From contig NZ_JBFAMC010000001.1 of the NCBI RefSeq assembly GCF_040656415.1, positions 434,001 to 498,000 on the forward strand: a DNA stretch of 64,000 bases, read 5' to 3'. Position 1 is the first letter of the stretch; every line of letters begins with the position of its first letter. This DNA comes from Rhodococcus_F sp040656415 (GTDB lineage Bacteria > Actinomycetota > Actinomycetes > Mycobacteriales > Mycobacteriaceae). Position numbers and translations under genes: made by a program. The notes under the pieces are model-generated. The model was given only the letters and a program-made list of their open reading frames with translations, had not been told where the DNA came from and ran no database searches. Shown here one piece after another: positions 16,113 to 24,406 of the stretch.

Positions 16113-18062
16113 ATGACCTCTGCGCCGTATGGTTCCTGGCCTTCTCCGATCGCAGCGGCGGACCTGGCCTCCAGCGGCCACCCCGTCGAGGGTGGCAGAT
16201 ATGTAGGCGAGGACGTGTGGTGGTCGGAACTGCGCGCCAGTGAGGGGGGTCGAGTCGCCGTGCGACGTACTGGGTTGGACGGCGAGCCCGAGGACGTCCT
16301 GCCCGTCCCGTGGAACGCGCGCTCACGGGTGCACGAGTACGGTGGCGGCGCCTGGACCGTCACCGACGCGGGCCGACTGGTGTTCGCGGAGTTCAGCGAT
16401 CAGCGACTGTATCTGTTGAAGGGCGAGAACCCGGTGCCGCTGACACCTGAGCCTCCCCGCGCTTGTTCGTTGCGGTACGGCGACCTGTCCGTGAACGAGG
16501 GCGTGGTGTGGGCGGTGCGTGAAACGCACGATGCGGACGGTGGCGTCACCCGTGATATCTGCATGATCCCGCTGGACGGATCAGCAGTGGACGACGCGGA
16601 CCAGGTGCGGTCTGTCGTGGCCGGTTCCGGCTTTCTCGCCAATCCACGGCTGTCTCCGGATCGTCGTCACCTCGCATGGATCGCCTGGAATCATCCCCAG
16701 ATGCCCTGGGATGGAACCGAACTCAGAGTGGCGAAGATTGTCGACGGCCGCGTGACCGGCGAGATCAAGACGCTGCTCGGAGGCCCGGTGGAATCGGTGC
16801 TGCAACCAGAGTGGGTCGGGCCCGCGGAGCTGTACACGATCAGCGACCGCAGCGGCTGGTGGAACCTCTATCGAGTCGACATCGACACATCCGATGTCGT
16901 CGCGCTGTGCCCGATGGACGCCGACTTCGGTGGCGCGTTGTGGTCGCTCGGATCGAGCTGGTACACACCTCGTGACGACGGAACACTGCTGACCGTCAGA
17001 ACATTCGGCACGGATACCCTGGCGGTACTCGATCCCGGTACTGGTTCTCTCACAGACGTGGCGCTCGATGGTCTCACCAGCGTGAGTCTGGGGGACCGTC
17101 GGGGTAATCGGATCCTGCTGGTCACCGGTGGTGCACAGGAACCGTCGGGCCTGCGTGAACTAGACCTCGACACCGGTGCGCTCACTACCATCCGGCTGTC
17201 TGTCAGCGACCTTCCGGAGTCGGCCTATCTACCGGAGGCTCAGCAGCTGACCTTCGAGGGCGCCGACCGGGAAGTCCACGTCATCGCGTATCCACCGCGC
17301 CATCCACGGTATGAAGGCGAAGCAGGCGAGCTGCCGCCGTACGTCGCGTTCGTGCACGGCGGTCCTACATCACGCGTCACGCCATCCCTGAACCCTGTGT
17401 TCGCGTTCTTCACAAGTCGTGGGATCGGTGTCGTCGATGTCAACTACGGCGGGTCGACCGGATACGGCCGTGAATACCGTAACCGGCTCCGGGGCCAATG
17501 GGGTGTCGTCGATGTCGAGGACGTGATTACAGCAGTGACCGGGCTGGCCAAGTCGGGTATGGCCGACCCCCGCAGATTGGTCATCGAAGGCGGGTCGGCC
17601 GGCGGTTGGACCGTTCTCGCGGCTTTGACCACATCGGATGTGTTCGCTTGCGGTGCTTCATATTTCGGTGTGGCCGAGCTGGAAGAGTTTGTCAAGGAGA
17701 CGCACGACTTCGAGTCCAGGTACCTCGACGGCCTGATCGGTCCGCTGCCAGAGTCCGCGGATCTCTATGCGCAGCGCGCGCCGTTGAACAATGTCGCTGG
17801 GCTCAACTGTCCAGTGCTGTTGCTGCAGGGACTCGACGATCCGATTGTGCCGCCGTCGCAGGCGGAGCGGTTCAGGGATGCGCTGATGGAGAAGGGTATC
17901 CCGCACGCATATCTGGAATATGAGGGTGAGGCACACGGATTCCGCAAGCTGAGTACCCTGATCAACTCGCGCAATGCCGAGCTCTCCTTCTACGGGCAGG
18001 TACTCGGATTCGAGCCGCCGGATATCCCGCGGCTCGAGCTCTGGCAGCCACCGAAGGGCTGA
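16113..18062 (+). CDS. S9 family peptidase (prolyl oligopeptidase/acylaminoacyl peptidase type)
   Basis: Cytoplasmic serine peptidase of 649 aa cleaving short peptides. The N-terminal 390 residues are a beta-propeller with repeated beta blades and tryptophans (HEYGGGAWTV, LSPDRRHLAWIAWNHP). The C-terminal alpha/beta hydrolase domain carries the triad Ser495 in EGGSAGGW, Asp576 (or Asp575) in GLDDPIVP, and His608 in GEAHGFR. The oxyanion loop is FVHGGPTSR. The ATG start at 16113 is preceded by GGCGGAA. No signal peptide. It stands between aminotransferase and a small membrane gene with no evident operon. Confidence 0.93.
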   Translation: MTSAPYGSWPSPIAAADLASSGHPVEGGRYVGEDVWWSELRASEGGRVAVRRTGLDGEPEDVLPVPWNARSRVHEYGGGAWTVTDAGRLVFAEFSDQRLYLLKGENPVPLTPEPPRACSLRYGDLSVNEGVVWAVRETHDADGGVTRDICMIPLDGSAVDDADQVRSVVAGSGFLANPRLSPDRRHLAWIAWNHPQMPWDGTELRVAKIVDGRVTGEIKTLLGGPVESVLQPEWVGPAELYTISDRSGWWNLYRVDIDTSDVVALCPMDADFGGALWSLGSSWYTPRDDGTLLTVRTFGTDTLAVLDPGTGSLTDVALDGLTSVSLGDRRGNRILLVTGGAQEPSGLRELDLDTGALTTIRLSVSDLPESAYLPEAQQLTFEGADREVHVIAYPPRHPRYEGEAGELPPYVAFVHGGPTSRVTPSLNPVFAFFTSRGIGVVDVNYGGSTGYGREYRNRLRGQWGVVDVEDVITAVTGLAKSGMADPRRLVIEGGSAGGWTVLAALTTSDVFACGASYFGVAELEEFVKETHDFESRYLDGLIGPLPESADLYAQRAPLNNVAGLNCPVLLLQGLDDPIVPPSQAERFRDALMEKGIPHAYLEYEGEAHGFRKLSTLINSRNAELSFYGQVLGFEPPDIPRLELWQPPKG

Positions 18063-18109
18063 CTGCTCGCACGGGCCCCCGAACGACGCGTTGTCCCGGA
18101 CGATCTTCC

Positions 18110-18463
18110 TCAACCTTGGATCAGTGATCCAGCCGACAGGGAGACGAAGATCAACATGAACACGAAGAGCAGCCATCCAGCGCCTTGCCAGATGGCCCAA
18201 CGGCCACCCCCACGCCACGTGCGGATCGTCTGGACGAACGCGCCGACGCCACCGATCGCGAGCAGCGTCGGCGGGACGAAGACGAGAACATACTTTTCCG
18301 CGCCAGCGCACTCGAGTAGCGAGCCCGGGCAATCACCCCTGCGCACCCACATCCAGACGACGCTTACGAGTACGACAGTCAGGGCGGCGCCGAGGACCGT
18401 CGCGGTGTAGCCGGCTGCATGCCGAAATGTTCGTTCGCCGAGGTCGTGGTTGTTGCCTAACAC
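18110..18463 (-). CDS. Small membrane protein of unknown function
   Basis: A 117-aa protein with three predicted helices (GYTATVLGAALTVVLVSVVWMW near 20-40; YVLVFVPPTLLAIGGVGAFV near 58-78; GAGWLLFVFMLIFVSLSAG near 93-112). Between helices one and two is a loop with two cysteines (GDCPGSLLECAG) that could form a disulfide outside the membrane. The GTG start at 18463 lacks a strong ribosome site. It precedes no obvious partner; the zinc-ribbon gene lies 16 bp upstream on the same strand, so the two may form an operon. Confidence 0.7.
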   Translation of the reverse strand: MLGNNHDLGERTFRHAAGYTATVLGAALTVVLVSVVWMWVRRGDCPGSLLECAGAEKYVLVFVPPTLLAIGGVGAFVQTIRTWRGGGRWAIWQGAGWLLFVFMLIFVSLSAGSLIQG

Positions 18464-18479
18464 TTTGGACAGGATGTGG

Positions 18480-18722
18480 TCAGTGGCCTACGGCACGATC
18501 CGCCAGCTCGTGGTGGCCCGCTTTCCGGGCGCAATGAGCGCAGCAGTAAATGTCTCCGTCGGCCTCTACTCCGTGGCCGAGAATGCGGCAGCCACAGTGA
18601 TCGCATATTGGCGCCATCGCCTGTGCGGCGCATTCGAAGCTGTCGAAGGTGGCGGTTCTGCCACCGCGTGTCACGGTAAAGGCCTTGTCGTAGTCGTTGC
18701 CGCAGGTTTCACACGTGGTCAT
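18480..18722 (-). CDS. Small cysteine-rich zinc-ribbon protein
   Basis: An 80-aa protein with three Cys pairs: CETC at the N-terminus, CDHC near 40, and CCAHC near 59, plus histidines between (GCRILGHGVEA). The spacing fits one or two zinc ribbons of a TRASH/LIM-like type, implying metal binding and perhaps DNA, RNA or protein contact. The ATG at 18722 follows AGAGGAG, a strong ribosome site. It is 16 bp upstream of the small membrane protein gene and divergent from alkB. I do not know an assigned function for this group, common in rhodococci. Confidence 0.8.
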   Translation of the reverse strand: MTTCETCGNDYDKAFTVTRGGRTATFDSFECAAQAMAPICDHCGCRILGHGVEADGDIYCCAHCARKAGHHELADRAVGH

Positions 18723-18838
18723 ATCGACTCCTCTTCGCGATCGATGCCCTCCTGAGCATTGCGGGGACCTGTGTCTGGGTTACCCCGGGAGGGTCGGATC
18801 GAACCGGACATATCCGACGGTTCAGCGAGCCAGACCAT

Positions 18839-20128
18839 TTGCTTGTCTTATGTTGGTGTGCCCGAGTAAAATTCGCACAGCTGAATCGCTCAATACCCCA
18901 GCTGGAAGGGATTCGCGGTCAAATCAGTAGTCGAAGTAAACCGGGGCAGACAGTCGCATCTTCGAACGGGAACGCGGTACCGGCTGGGGGCGGAGACCCG
19001 AAACGATATCTGTGGTTGTGTGGGGTTGTTGCGCCGCTGAGCCCATTCCTTGCATGGTTGGCGGTGCAGTTGTTCGGGCTGGGATTTCTCTGGGCATTGG
19101 GCGTACTGCTCATGGCCGTAGTAGTCCCCCTTGTCGACGTATTTACAGGTCTGGACAAGCGCAACCCAACTGACGAGCAGGCCGCAGCACTGGAGCGCGA
19201 CCCCTTCTATCGCTGGTGTACTTATCTCTACCTTCCGATGCAGTACGCCGGTCTGGTCTTCGCCTGCTACCTGTGGGTGAACGCCCACATGGAGTGGCCC
19301 GAACGCTTGGCGCTCGCATCGACCGTCGGGATTGTCGCGGGCATCGGAATCAATGCCGCGCACGAACTAGGTCACAAGCGAACCGCACATGAGCGGTGGT
19401 TCGCCAAGATCGCTCTCGCTCAGTCGTTCTACGGTCACTTCTACGTCGAGCACAATCACGGGCACCATCTGAAGGTCGCCACCCCCGAGGATCCGGCCTC
19501 GGCCCGGTTCGGCGAGTCGTATTGGCGGTTCGTGCCGAGAACGGTGTTCGGTGGCATCCGGTCGGCTTGGGTTCATGAAAGCGCTCGATTGAGGCGCCGC
19601 GGAAAGCGGGTGTGGAGCCCGGGGAACAACGTTCTCAACGCCTGGGCGATGAGTGTCGTTCTGTTTGCTGTGCTCATCGCCGTCTTCGGCTGGGCCATCG
19701 TGCCGTGGCTGATCTTCCAGGCGGTCTTGGCGGTGCTCATGCTCGAATGTGCGAACTACCTCGAGCACTACGGACTGCTGCGAGGCACGCTGGGGAATGG
19801 CCGGTACGAAAAGTGTTCGTACCGGCACAGCTGGAACAGCGATCACCTCTGCAGCAACATCTTCCTGTACCACCTACAGCGTCACAGTGACCACCACGCC
19901 AACCCTCTCCGCCGCTATCAGACGCTGCGCACCATGGACGAGGCACCACAGTTGCCCGCCGGGTACGCGGTGATGATCTGGCTGGCGCTCGTTCCACCGT
20001 TGTGGCGCAAAGTCATGGACCCGAGGCTGCTTGCGCACTATGACGGCGATCTCTCGAAAGTGAACGTTTCTCCTGGTCACCGCATGAGCCCCGCTTCGCG
20101 GGAGGATTCTGCAACCGCGTCGGCCTGA
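18839..20128 (+). CDS. alkB: Alkane 1-monooxygenase AlkB
   Basis: Integral-membrane non-haem di-iron hydroxylase that converts n-alkanes to 1-alkanols with O2 and rubredoxin. All AlkB signatures are present: HELGHKR (about 175), EHNHGHHLKVATPEDPA (about 205), NYLEHYGLLR (about 307), and LQRHSDHHANPLRRYQTL (about 345). Six helices flank them. The start is a problem: the mature sequence clearly begins before PKRYLWLCGVVAP, yet no ATG or GTG is in frame upstream and the only canonical choice is TTG at 18839 with a weak ribosome site, giving an unusual 55-residue leader. No rubredoxin or rubredoxin reductase gene is adjacent, so electron carriers must come from elsewhere, as for other lone rhodococcal alkB copies. 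Confidence 0.9.
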   Translation: MLVLCWCARVKFAQLNRSIPQLEGIRGQISSRSKPGQTVASSNGNAVPAGGGDPKRYLWLCGVVAPLSPFLAWLAVQLFGLGFLWALGVLLMAVVVPLVDVFTGLDKRNPTDEQAAALERDPFYRWCTYLYLPMQYAGLVFACYLWVNAHMEWPERLALASTVGIVAGIGINAAHELGHKRTAHERWFAKIALAQSFYGHFYVEHNHGHHLKVATPEDPASARFGESYWRFVPRTVFGGIRSAWVHESARLRRRGKRVWSPGNNVLNAWAMSVVLFAVLIAVFGWAIVPWLIFQAVLAVLMLECANYLEHYGLLRGTLGNGRYEKCSYRHSWNSDHLCSNIFLYHLQRHSDHHANPLRRYQTLRTMDEAPQLPAGYAVMIWLALVPPLWRKVMDPRLLAHYDGDLSKVNVSPGHRMSPASREDSATASA

Positions 20129-20158
20129 ACGGTCCAGGGATCATGGCAACGAACGAGA

Positions 20159-20194
20159 AAACAGCGCCCCACCGACTACGGTGAGGCGCTGTTT
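20159..20194. terminator. Bidirectional terminator between alkB and the Fe-S reductase
   Basis: Arms AAACAGCGCC and GGCGCTGTTT pair perfectly and enclose a second stem CACCG/CGGTG. The flanking A and T runs let it work on both strands, as fits its position between two convergent stop codons (20128 and 20210). Confidence 0.85.
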
Positions 20195-20209
20195 CGTGGA
20201 TGCGGTCGG

Positions 20210-23203
20210 CTAGCTCTTGCGTCCGGGCGCCTTGGCGCCGGCCTTGAACCCGAGCCCGCCGGGCTTGGCTGCCGGCGGTGCCGACGGGGTCTCCGCCGTC
20301 TTCTCGGCGGCACTGTCGCCGTTCGGAGCCTCTGACTTCGGCGCCTCTGACTTCGGGGCCTCGGTCTCGGCAGCTTCGGACTTTGGTGAAGCGGCCTTCT
20401 TAGCACCGGGTGCCTTGGCGCCGCTCTTGAAGCCCAGTCCACCAGCCTTCGCGGCCGGGGGTGCCTGAGGTGTCTCGGCAGTCGGGGCCTCAGGAGCCGA
20501 CGACGTTTCGGCAACCTTGGACTCAACGGGGGCAGCCTTCGCGCCGGGTGCCTTGGCGGCACCCTTCATCTGCAGGCCCTTGCCGCCGGGCGCTTTCGCC
20601 CCGCTCGCCAGCCCCAGACCCTTCGGCTTCGCAGGCTGCTCCTGGGTGGGTGATTGCGCGGCGGCAGCACCTGCTTCGGTAGCCGGTGCCGGTGCAGCCT
20701 TCGCCCCGGGTGCCTTGGCGGCACCCTTCATCGCCAGGCCCTTGCCGCCGGGAGCCTTCGCCCCGCCCGCCATGCCGAGCCCCTTGCCGCCAGGAGCCTT
20801 CGCGCCGGGAGCCTTGGCCAGCCCCTTCATCGCCAGACCCTTGCCCTCGGGAGCATCCTTGGCAGCGGGAGCTTCGGCGGCCTCCACTACTTCGGTACGT
20901 TCCTTCTCGACGACCGCGGTCTTGGCTTCGGCCTTGGCGGCGGCAGGCGCAGCCGGCTTCTCCCTCGGAATCACCTTGATGTTCGCGGTGAGCTTCTCGG
21001 GTTCGAGACGCGTGATGGACGAGAGCATCAACTGCGCGACGTCCACGACCTCGACGCCCGCACCCTGCCCGGATTCCTGGCGTGCAGTGACGCCGTCGGT
21101 GAGCATGACGCGGCAGAACGGGCAGCCCGTCGCGATCTTCTTCGGATCCGTCTCGAGCGCCTCGTCGACCCGGTCGATGTTGATGCGCTTGCCGATGTTC
21201 TCTTCCATCCACATGCGGGCACCACCGGCGCCGCAGCACATCGAGCGTTCTCCGTGACGGGGCATCTCCTTCAGCGTGGTGCCGGAGGCTGCCATCAGCT
21301 CGCGCGGAGCGTCGTACACCTTGTTGTGGCGACCGAGGAAGCAAGGGTCGTGGTAGGTGACGTTCTCGTCGACGGATGCGACCGGGATCAGCTTCTTCTG
21401 GCGGACCAGTCGGTTGAGCAGCTGAGTGTGGTGGACGACCTCGTACTTGCCGCCGACCTCCGGGTATTCGTTGCCAAGGGCGTTGAAGCAGTGGGCGCAA
21501 GTGACGACGATCTTGCGCTTGCGTTCTTCGACGCCGTCGAAGACAGAGTTCAGCAACTCGATGTTCTGCATTGCCAGCTGCTGGAACAGGAACTCGTTAC
21601 CGGCGCGGCGCGCGGAGTCACCGGTGCAGGTTTCTTCGGCGCCGAGGACCATGAACTTCACACCGGCGGTAGCGAGTAGCTCCGCGACGGCCTTCGTCGT
21701 CTTCTTGGCGCGGTCCTCGTAGGCACCGGCACATCCGACCCAGAACAGGTATTCGTAATCCTCGAAACTGTCGGCGTCCTGGCCGAAGACCGGGATGTCG
21801 AAGTCCATCTCGTCTATCCAGTTGAGACGGTCCTTGGAGTTCTGTCCCCAGGGGTTGCCCTTGTTCTCGAGGTTCTTGAAGAGGCCGGCCAACTCGGACG
21901 GGAACTCCGACTCGATCAATACCTGGTAGCGGCGCATGTCGATGATGTGGTCGACGTGCTCGATGTCGACGGGGCACTGCTCGACGCAGGCGCCGCAGTT
22001 GGTGCAGCTCCACAGAGTCTCGGCGTCGATGACCGGCGCCAGTTCGCCTGCGACGGTCTCGCCGACCAGCTTGCGCTCGGCCTCCGTTCGGGCGGCCTCG
22101 GAAATCGCGGCGAGCTTGTCCTCGAGGACCTTGCCGTCGCCATCAACCAAGCCGATCTCGTCGCCGCCCATGTCCTTGCGGCCGCCTGCGAGCAGGTACG
22201 GCGCCTTGGCGTAGCCGTGATCGCGCAGGGATGTGATCAGCAGCTTCGGGGACAGCGGCTTGCCGGTGTTCCACGCAGGGCACTGCGACTGGCAGCGACC
22301 ACACTCGGTGCAGGTGGTGAAGTCCAGCCAGCCCTTCCAGGAGAAGTCCTCGATGTTGCCTGCGCCGAACGTGTCGGTGTCCGGATCGGCCTCTTCCATG
22401 TTGATCGGCTTGCCGCCCGACATCATGGGCTTGGCCGCACCGAGAGCGACGTCGCCGTCGTCCTCACGCTTGAAGTAGATGTTGAAGAACGCCGAGAAGC
22501 GGTGCCATGCGACACCCCAATTGATGTTGCGGCCGACGACGTACAGCCACACCATGGCGGACATCAGCTTGATGAACGCGAAGACGGAGACGAGTTCGGG
22601 GCTACCCGGGAGGAACTCCGCGACGCGCATGGTGAAGAAGTCGGTCCACGGATTGGCGTGTCCGTAGGTAGCGATCTTGCCGGCCTTCACGAAAATCATC
22701 CCGAGGCCCTCGATGAGGACAACAGCCTCGACGAAGTATGCCGCGCGGAAGTTGGAACCACTGAATCGTGATAGCCGGGCTGGTCCACGTGGGTGGTTTC
22801 GCTGGCGAATGATGACTAGAGCGATGATGCCGATGACGGTGCCGATTCCCAGCAGTTCATCGATGAAGTGGTAGACGGCAGTTCCACCGATAAGCGGCCA
22901 GTTTCCTTCTGGGTTGAAGGTCTGGATGTAGGCCTCCATCGCAACGATCGACCCCAGCAAGAAGCCGATCATGACAAGCCAGTGTCCCCAGCCGACAGTT
23001 CGGAACTTGTTCATGCGCGTGTGCGCGAAAACCTCCACGACCATCTGTTTGAGTCGTGGGAAGAATGGTCGCCAACGGTCCGGGGCGGGCTGACCGATCC
23101 GGATGGCGCTGACGATCCTCCATACGCCGAGGAAGAATGACCCCCACGCGGGAATGCTGAGTAGCACGCCGATGGTGCCCAACGTGATCGTCAGAGCATT
23201 CAT
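20210..23203 (-). CDS. Membrane heterodisulfide-reductase-like Fe-S protein with repeat tail (Rv0338c-like)
   Basis: Respiratory-type oxidoreductase of 997 aa. Residues 1-240 hold five or six membrane helices resembling a cytochrome b-like NarI/HdrE domain. Two 4Fe-4S motifs follow: CTECGRCQSQCP near 296 and CTNCGACVEQCPVD near 398. Then come two CCG domains (about 480-570 with CAGAYE, ETCTGD and CAHCF; about 610-720 with DPCFLGRH, SMCCGAGGAR and GCPFCR), the HdrB-like pattern. The last 250 residues are imperfect repeats of KAPGAKAPGGKGLGM and PKSEAP type, which is odd for an enzyme. The ATG at 23203 has GAAAGG upstream. Probably moves electrons from a quinol or thiol; the substrate is unknown. 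Confidence 0.92.
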   Translation of the reverse strand: MNALTITLGTIGVLLSIPAWGSFFLGVWRIVSAIRIGQPAPDRWRPFFPRLKQMVVEVFAHTRMNKFRTVGWGHWLVMIGFLLGSIVAMEAYIQTFNPEGNWPLIGGTAVYHFIDELLGIGTVIGIIALVIIRQRNHPRGPARLSRFSGSNFRAAYFVEAVVLIEGLGMIFVKAGKIATYGHANPWTDFFTMRVAEFLPGSPELVSVFAFIKLMSAMVWLYVVGRNINWGVAWHRFSAFFNIYFKREDDGDVALGAAKPMMSGGKPINMEEADPDTDTFGAGNIEDFSWKGWLDFTTCTECGRCQSQCPAWNTGKPLSPKLLITSLRDHGYAKAPYLLAGGRKDMGGDEIGLVDGDGKVLEDKLAAISEAARTEAERKLVGETVAGELAPVIDAETLWSCTNCGACVEQCPVDIEHVDHIIDMRRYQVLIESEFPSELAGLFKNLENKGNPWGQNSKDRLNWIDEMDFDIPVFGQDADSFEDYEYLFWVGCAGAYEDRAKKTTKAVAELLATAGVKFMVLGAEETCTGDSARRAGNEFLFQQLAMQNIELLNSVFDGVEERKRKIVVTCAHCFNALGNEYPEVGGKYEVVHHTQLLNRLVRQKKLIPVASVDENVTYHDPCFLGRHNKVYDAPRELMAASGTTLKEMPRHGERSMCCGAGGARMWMEENIGKRINIDRVDEALETDPKKIATGCPFCRVMLTDGVTARQESGQGAGVEVVDVAQLMLSSITRLEPEKLTANIKVIPREKPAAPAAAKAEAKTAVVEKERTEVVEAAEAPAAKDAPEGKGLAMKGLAKAPGAKAPGGKGLGMAGGAKAPGGKGLAMKGAAKAPGAKAAPAPATEAGAAAAQSPTQEQPAKPKGLGLASGAKAPGGKGLQMKGAAKAPGAKAAPVESKVAETSSAPEAPTAETPQAPPAAKAGGLGFKSGAKAPGAKKAASPKSEAAETEAPKSEAPKSEAPNGDSAAEKTAETPSAPPAAKPGGLGFKAGAKAPGRKS
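20213..20960 (-). repeat. In-gene repeat: KAPGAKAPGGKGL units
   Basis: The 3' quarter of the Fe-S reductase gene encodes at least seven imperfect copies of a basic unit (KAPGGKGLxM/KGAAKAPGAKA, GGLGFKSGAKAPG) separated by acidic or Ala/Pro-rich spacers such as PKSEAPKSEAP. The tail should be disordered, cytoplasmic and positively charged in the repeats. Confidence 0.85.
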
Positions 23204-23277
23204 GTCGCGGCCTTTCGGTTCTGGGCGGCGCGGCGGCCACCTCGGGACTCAGGTAATCCTAGCCCCCATCAAGAAAA

Positions 23278-23315
23278 GTTACCAGTGGGTAACCTGCGAA
23301 TTCTACCGTTCGGTA
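23278..23315. promoter_or_regulatory. Two palindromes GTTACC-AGTG-GGTAAC and TACCG-TT-CGGTA
   Basis: First palindrome 23278-23293, second 23304-23315, 24 bp centre to centre, 75-112 bp upstream of the Fe-S reductase start. Both contain GGTAA/TTACC ends, so they may be two sites for one TetR-like dimer. Confidence 0.5.
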
Positions 23316-23431
23316 ACTTACCTGCGATTCGCTGGATCCACCAGGTTGGGGCGACGCCGTGGCATGGGATGCAAGCCATGAGCGGGACACCGGTTTCTCA
23401 CGCTAATTGGTGCGACAAGGCCGGGTGTGCC

Positions 23432-23450
23432 CAAGGTTGCCCTAACCAAT
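23432..23450. promoter_or_regulatory. Iron-box-like element (IdeR/DtxR type)
   Basis: CAAGGTTGCCCTAACCAAT matches about 14 of 19 positions of the DtxR/IdeR consensus TWAGGTTAGSCTWACCTWA, including AGGTT and CTAACC half-sites. It lies between the Fe-S reductase and the secreted protein pair. Candidate only. Confidence 0.35.
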
Positions 23451-23644
23451 CGCTTCGAACCCTGCTCGACGCTGTAGCTGAATCAGATGGACCGGGTCCC
23501 GCGCCTACATACCCGGGAACTGCACTCTCGGCGACTCATCCTCAGGTGAGATTAGTCATACGACTCACGTGGGATTGCTTGGAACACCGACGGCTTAGTT
23601 AACCTTCGTTCGTCTTTGCGGCCCTCTTTGACGAACGGATTTAG

Positions 23645-24406
23645 ATGTACCTCCGAAGGTTTACTGCAACGTCGCTCCTTGTTGTCGCGGCGATGGGCGT
23701 TGGTTCGGCCACTGCCTACGCCGAGCCGTCCGCTGGGCAGCAGCCCGCTGCGGAACAGGCAATTCCGAACCTCAACTACGAGACCACTCTCGACGGTGGC
23801 GCAGCTGTGACCACCATCGACGCTGGCGCCTTCTCGATCAATGCCGGGAACGACACGATCGATGTCCTCGATGACGCAGGCAACGTCGTCGCCTCGATTC
23901 CGAGCTTCTTCCGAGTGAACGATCTGCAGCACCCCTTCGAGGTTGCCGTAGACGAAACTGCCCGCGTGCTGCGCATGGTTCCGAACATGGACCCGGCGGC
24001 GGCCACGCTCGTTCCTGTGGCGGAACAGCTGACGCTCCAGGATGTCGCCGCGCCTGTGGATCAGGAGGAGCGTGACGCTCGCGCGCTCGACGACTTCCAG
24101 CAGCAGTTCGGGATCACGACCGCGATCGCCGATGTCGTCGCCGCCATCATCGGCGGAGTAGTCGGTTGCGGGGTCGGAATCGCTGCGGGATCGCTTGAAC
24201 TTGGATCGGTGGTGGACCCCTTCCTTGAAATTCCCGATTCCCCAATAGCGGACTGCATCGGGGGCGCCCTGCTCGTCGCACCCGTCGCCACGCTCGCGGG
24301 AACCGTCCTCGCCGGTGGTGGCGGTCTCCTTGTGCACGGGATGCAGTTCTTCGATACGATCAACAGCCCCTTCGTCGCACCCGGCGCTCCAGCACCCGTC
24401 GCATGA
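23645..24406 (+). CDS. Secreted protein with glycine-zipper C-terminus (first of tandem pair)
   Basis: Exported protein of 253 aa. A signal peptide (about 1-26, cleavage near AYAEP) is followed by a domain with NYETTLDGGAAVTTIDAGAF and VLDDAGNVVASIP, probably all-beta (about 40-125), and then a hydrophobic Gly-rich segment (AAIIGGVVGCGVGIAAGSLE, then IADCIGGALLVAP to GTVLAGGGG) with two conserved cysteines. That second half resembles glycine-zipper membrane-inserting segments. The next gene is a paralogue overlapping by four bases. Function unknown; pore or envelope-associated roles are guesses. Confidence 0.85.
   Translation: MYLRRFTATSLLVVAAMGVGSATAYAEPSAGQQPAAEQAIPNLNYETTLDGGAAVTTIDAGAFSINAGNDTIDVLDDAGNVVASIPSFFRVNDLQHPFEVAVDETARVLRMVPNMDPAAATLVPVAEQLTLQDVAAPVDQEERDARALDDFQQQFGITTAIADVVAAIIGGVVGCGVGIAAGSLELGSVVDPFLEIPDSPIADCIGGALLVAPVATLAGTVLAGGGGLLVHGMQFFDTINSPFVAPGAPAPVA

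Larger units (their letters stand above)
23204..23644. other. Divergent regulatory region, Fe-S reductase and secreted protein pair
   Basis: 441 bp without a gene. It contains two palindromes next to the Fe-S gene (23278-23315), an iron-box-like element (23432-23450) and promoters for both directions. Confidence 0.6.

Noticed and set aside
14716..16116. 466-residue plus-strand frame opposite the aminotransferase
   Set aside because: Shadow of the aminotransferase; the PLP lysine and other motifs are on the minus strand.
23585..23605. TTAGTTAACCTTC as a second iron box
   Set aside because: Only the right half fits the IdeR consensus (about 12 of 19 overall), close to chance.
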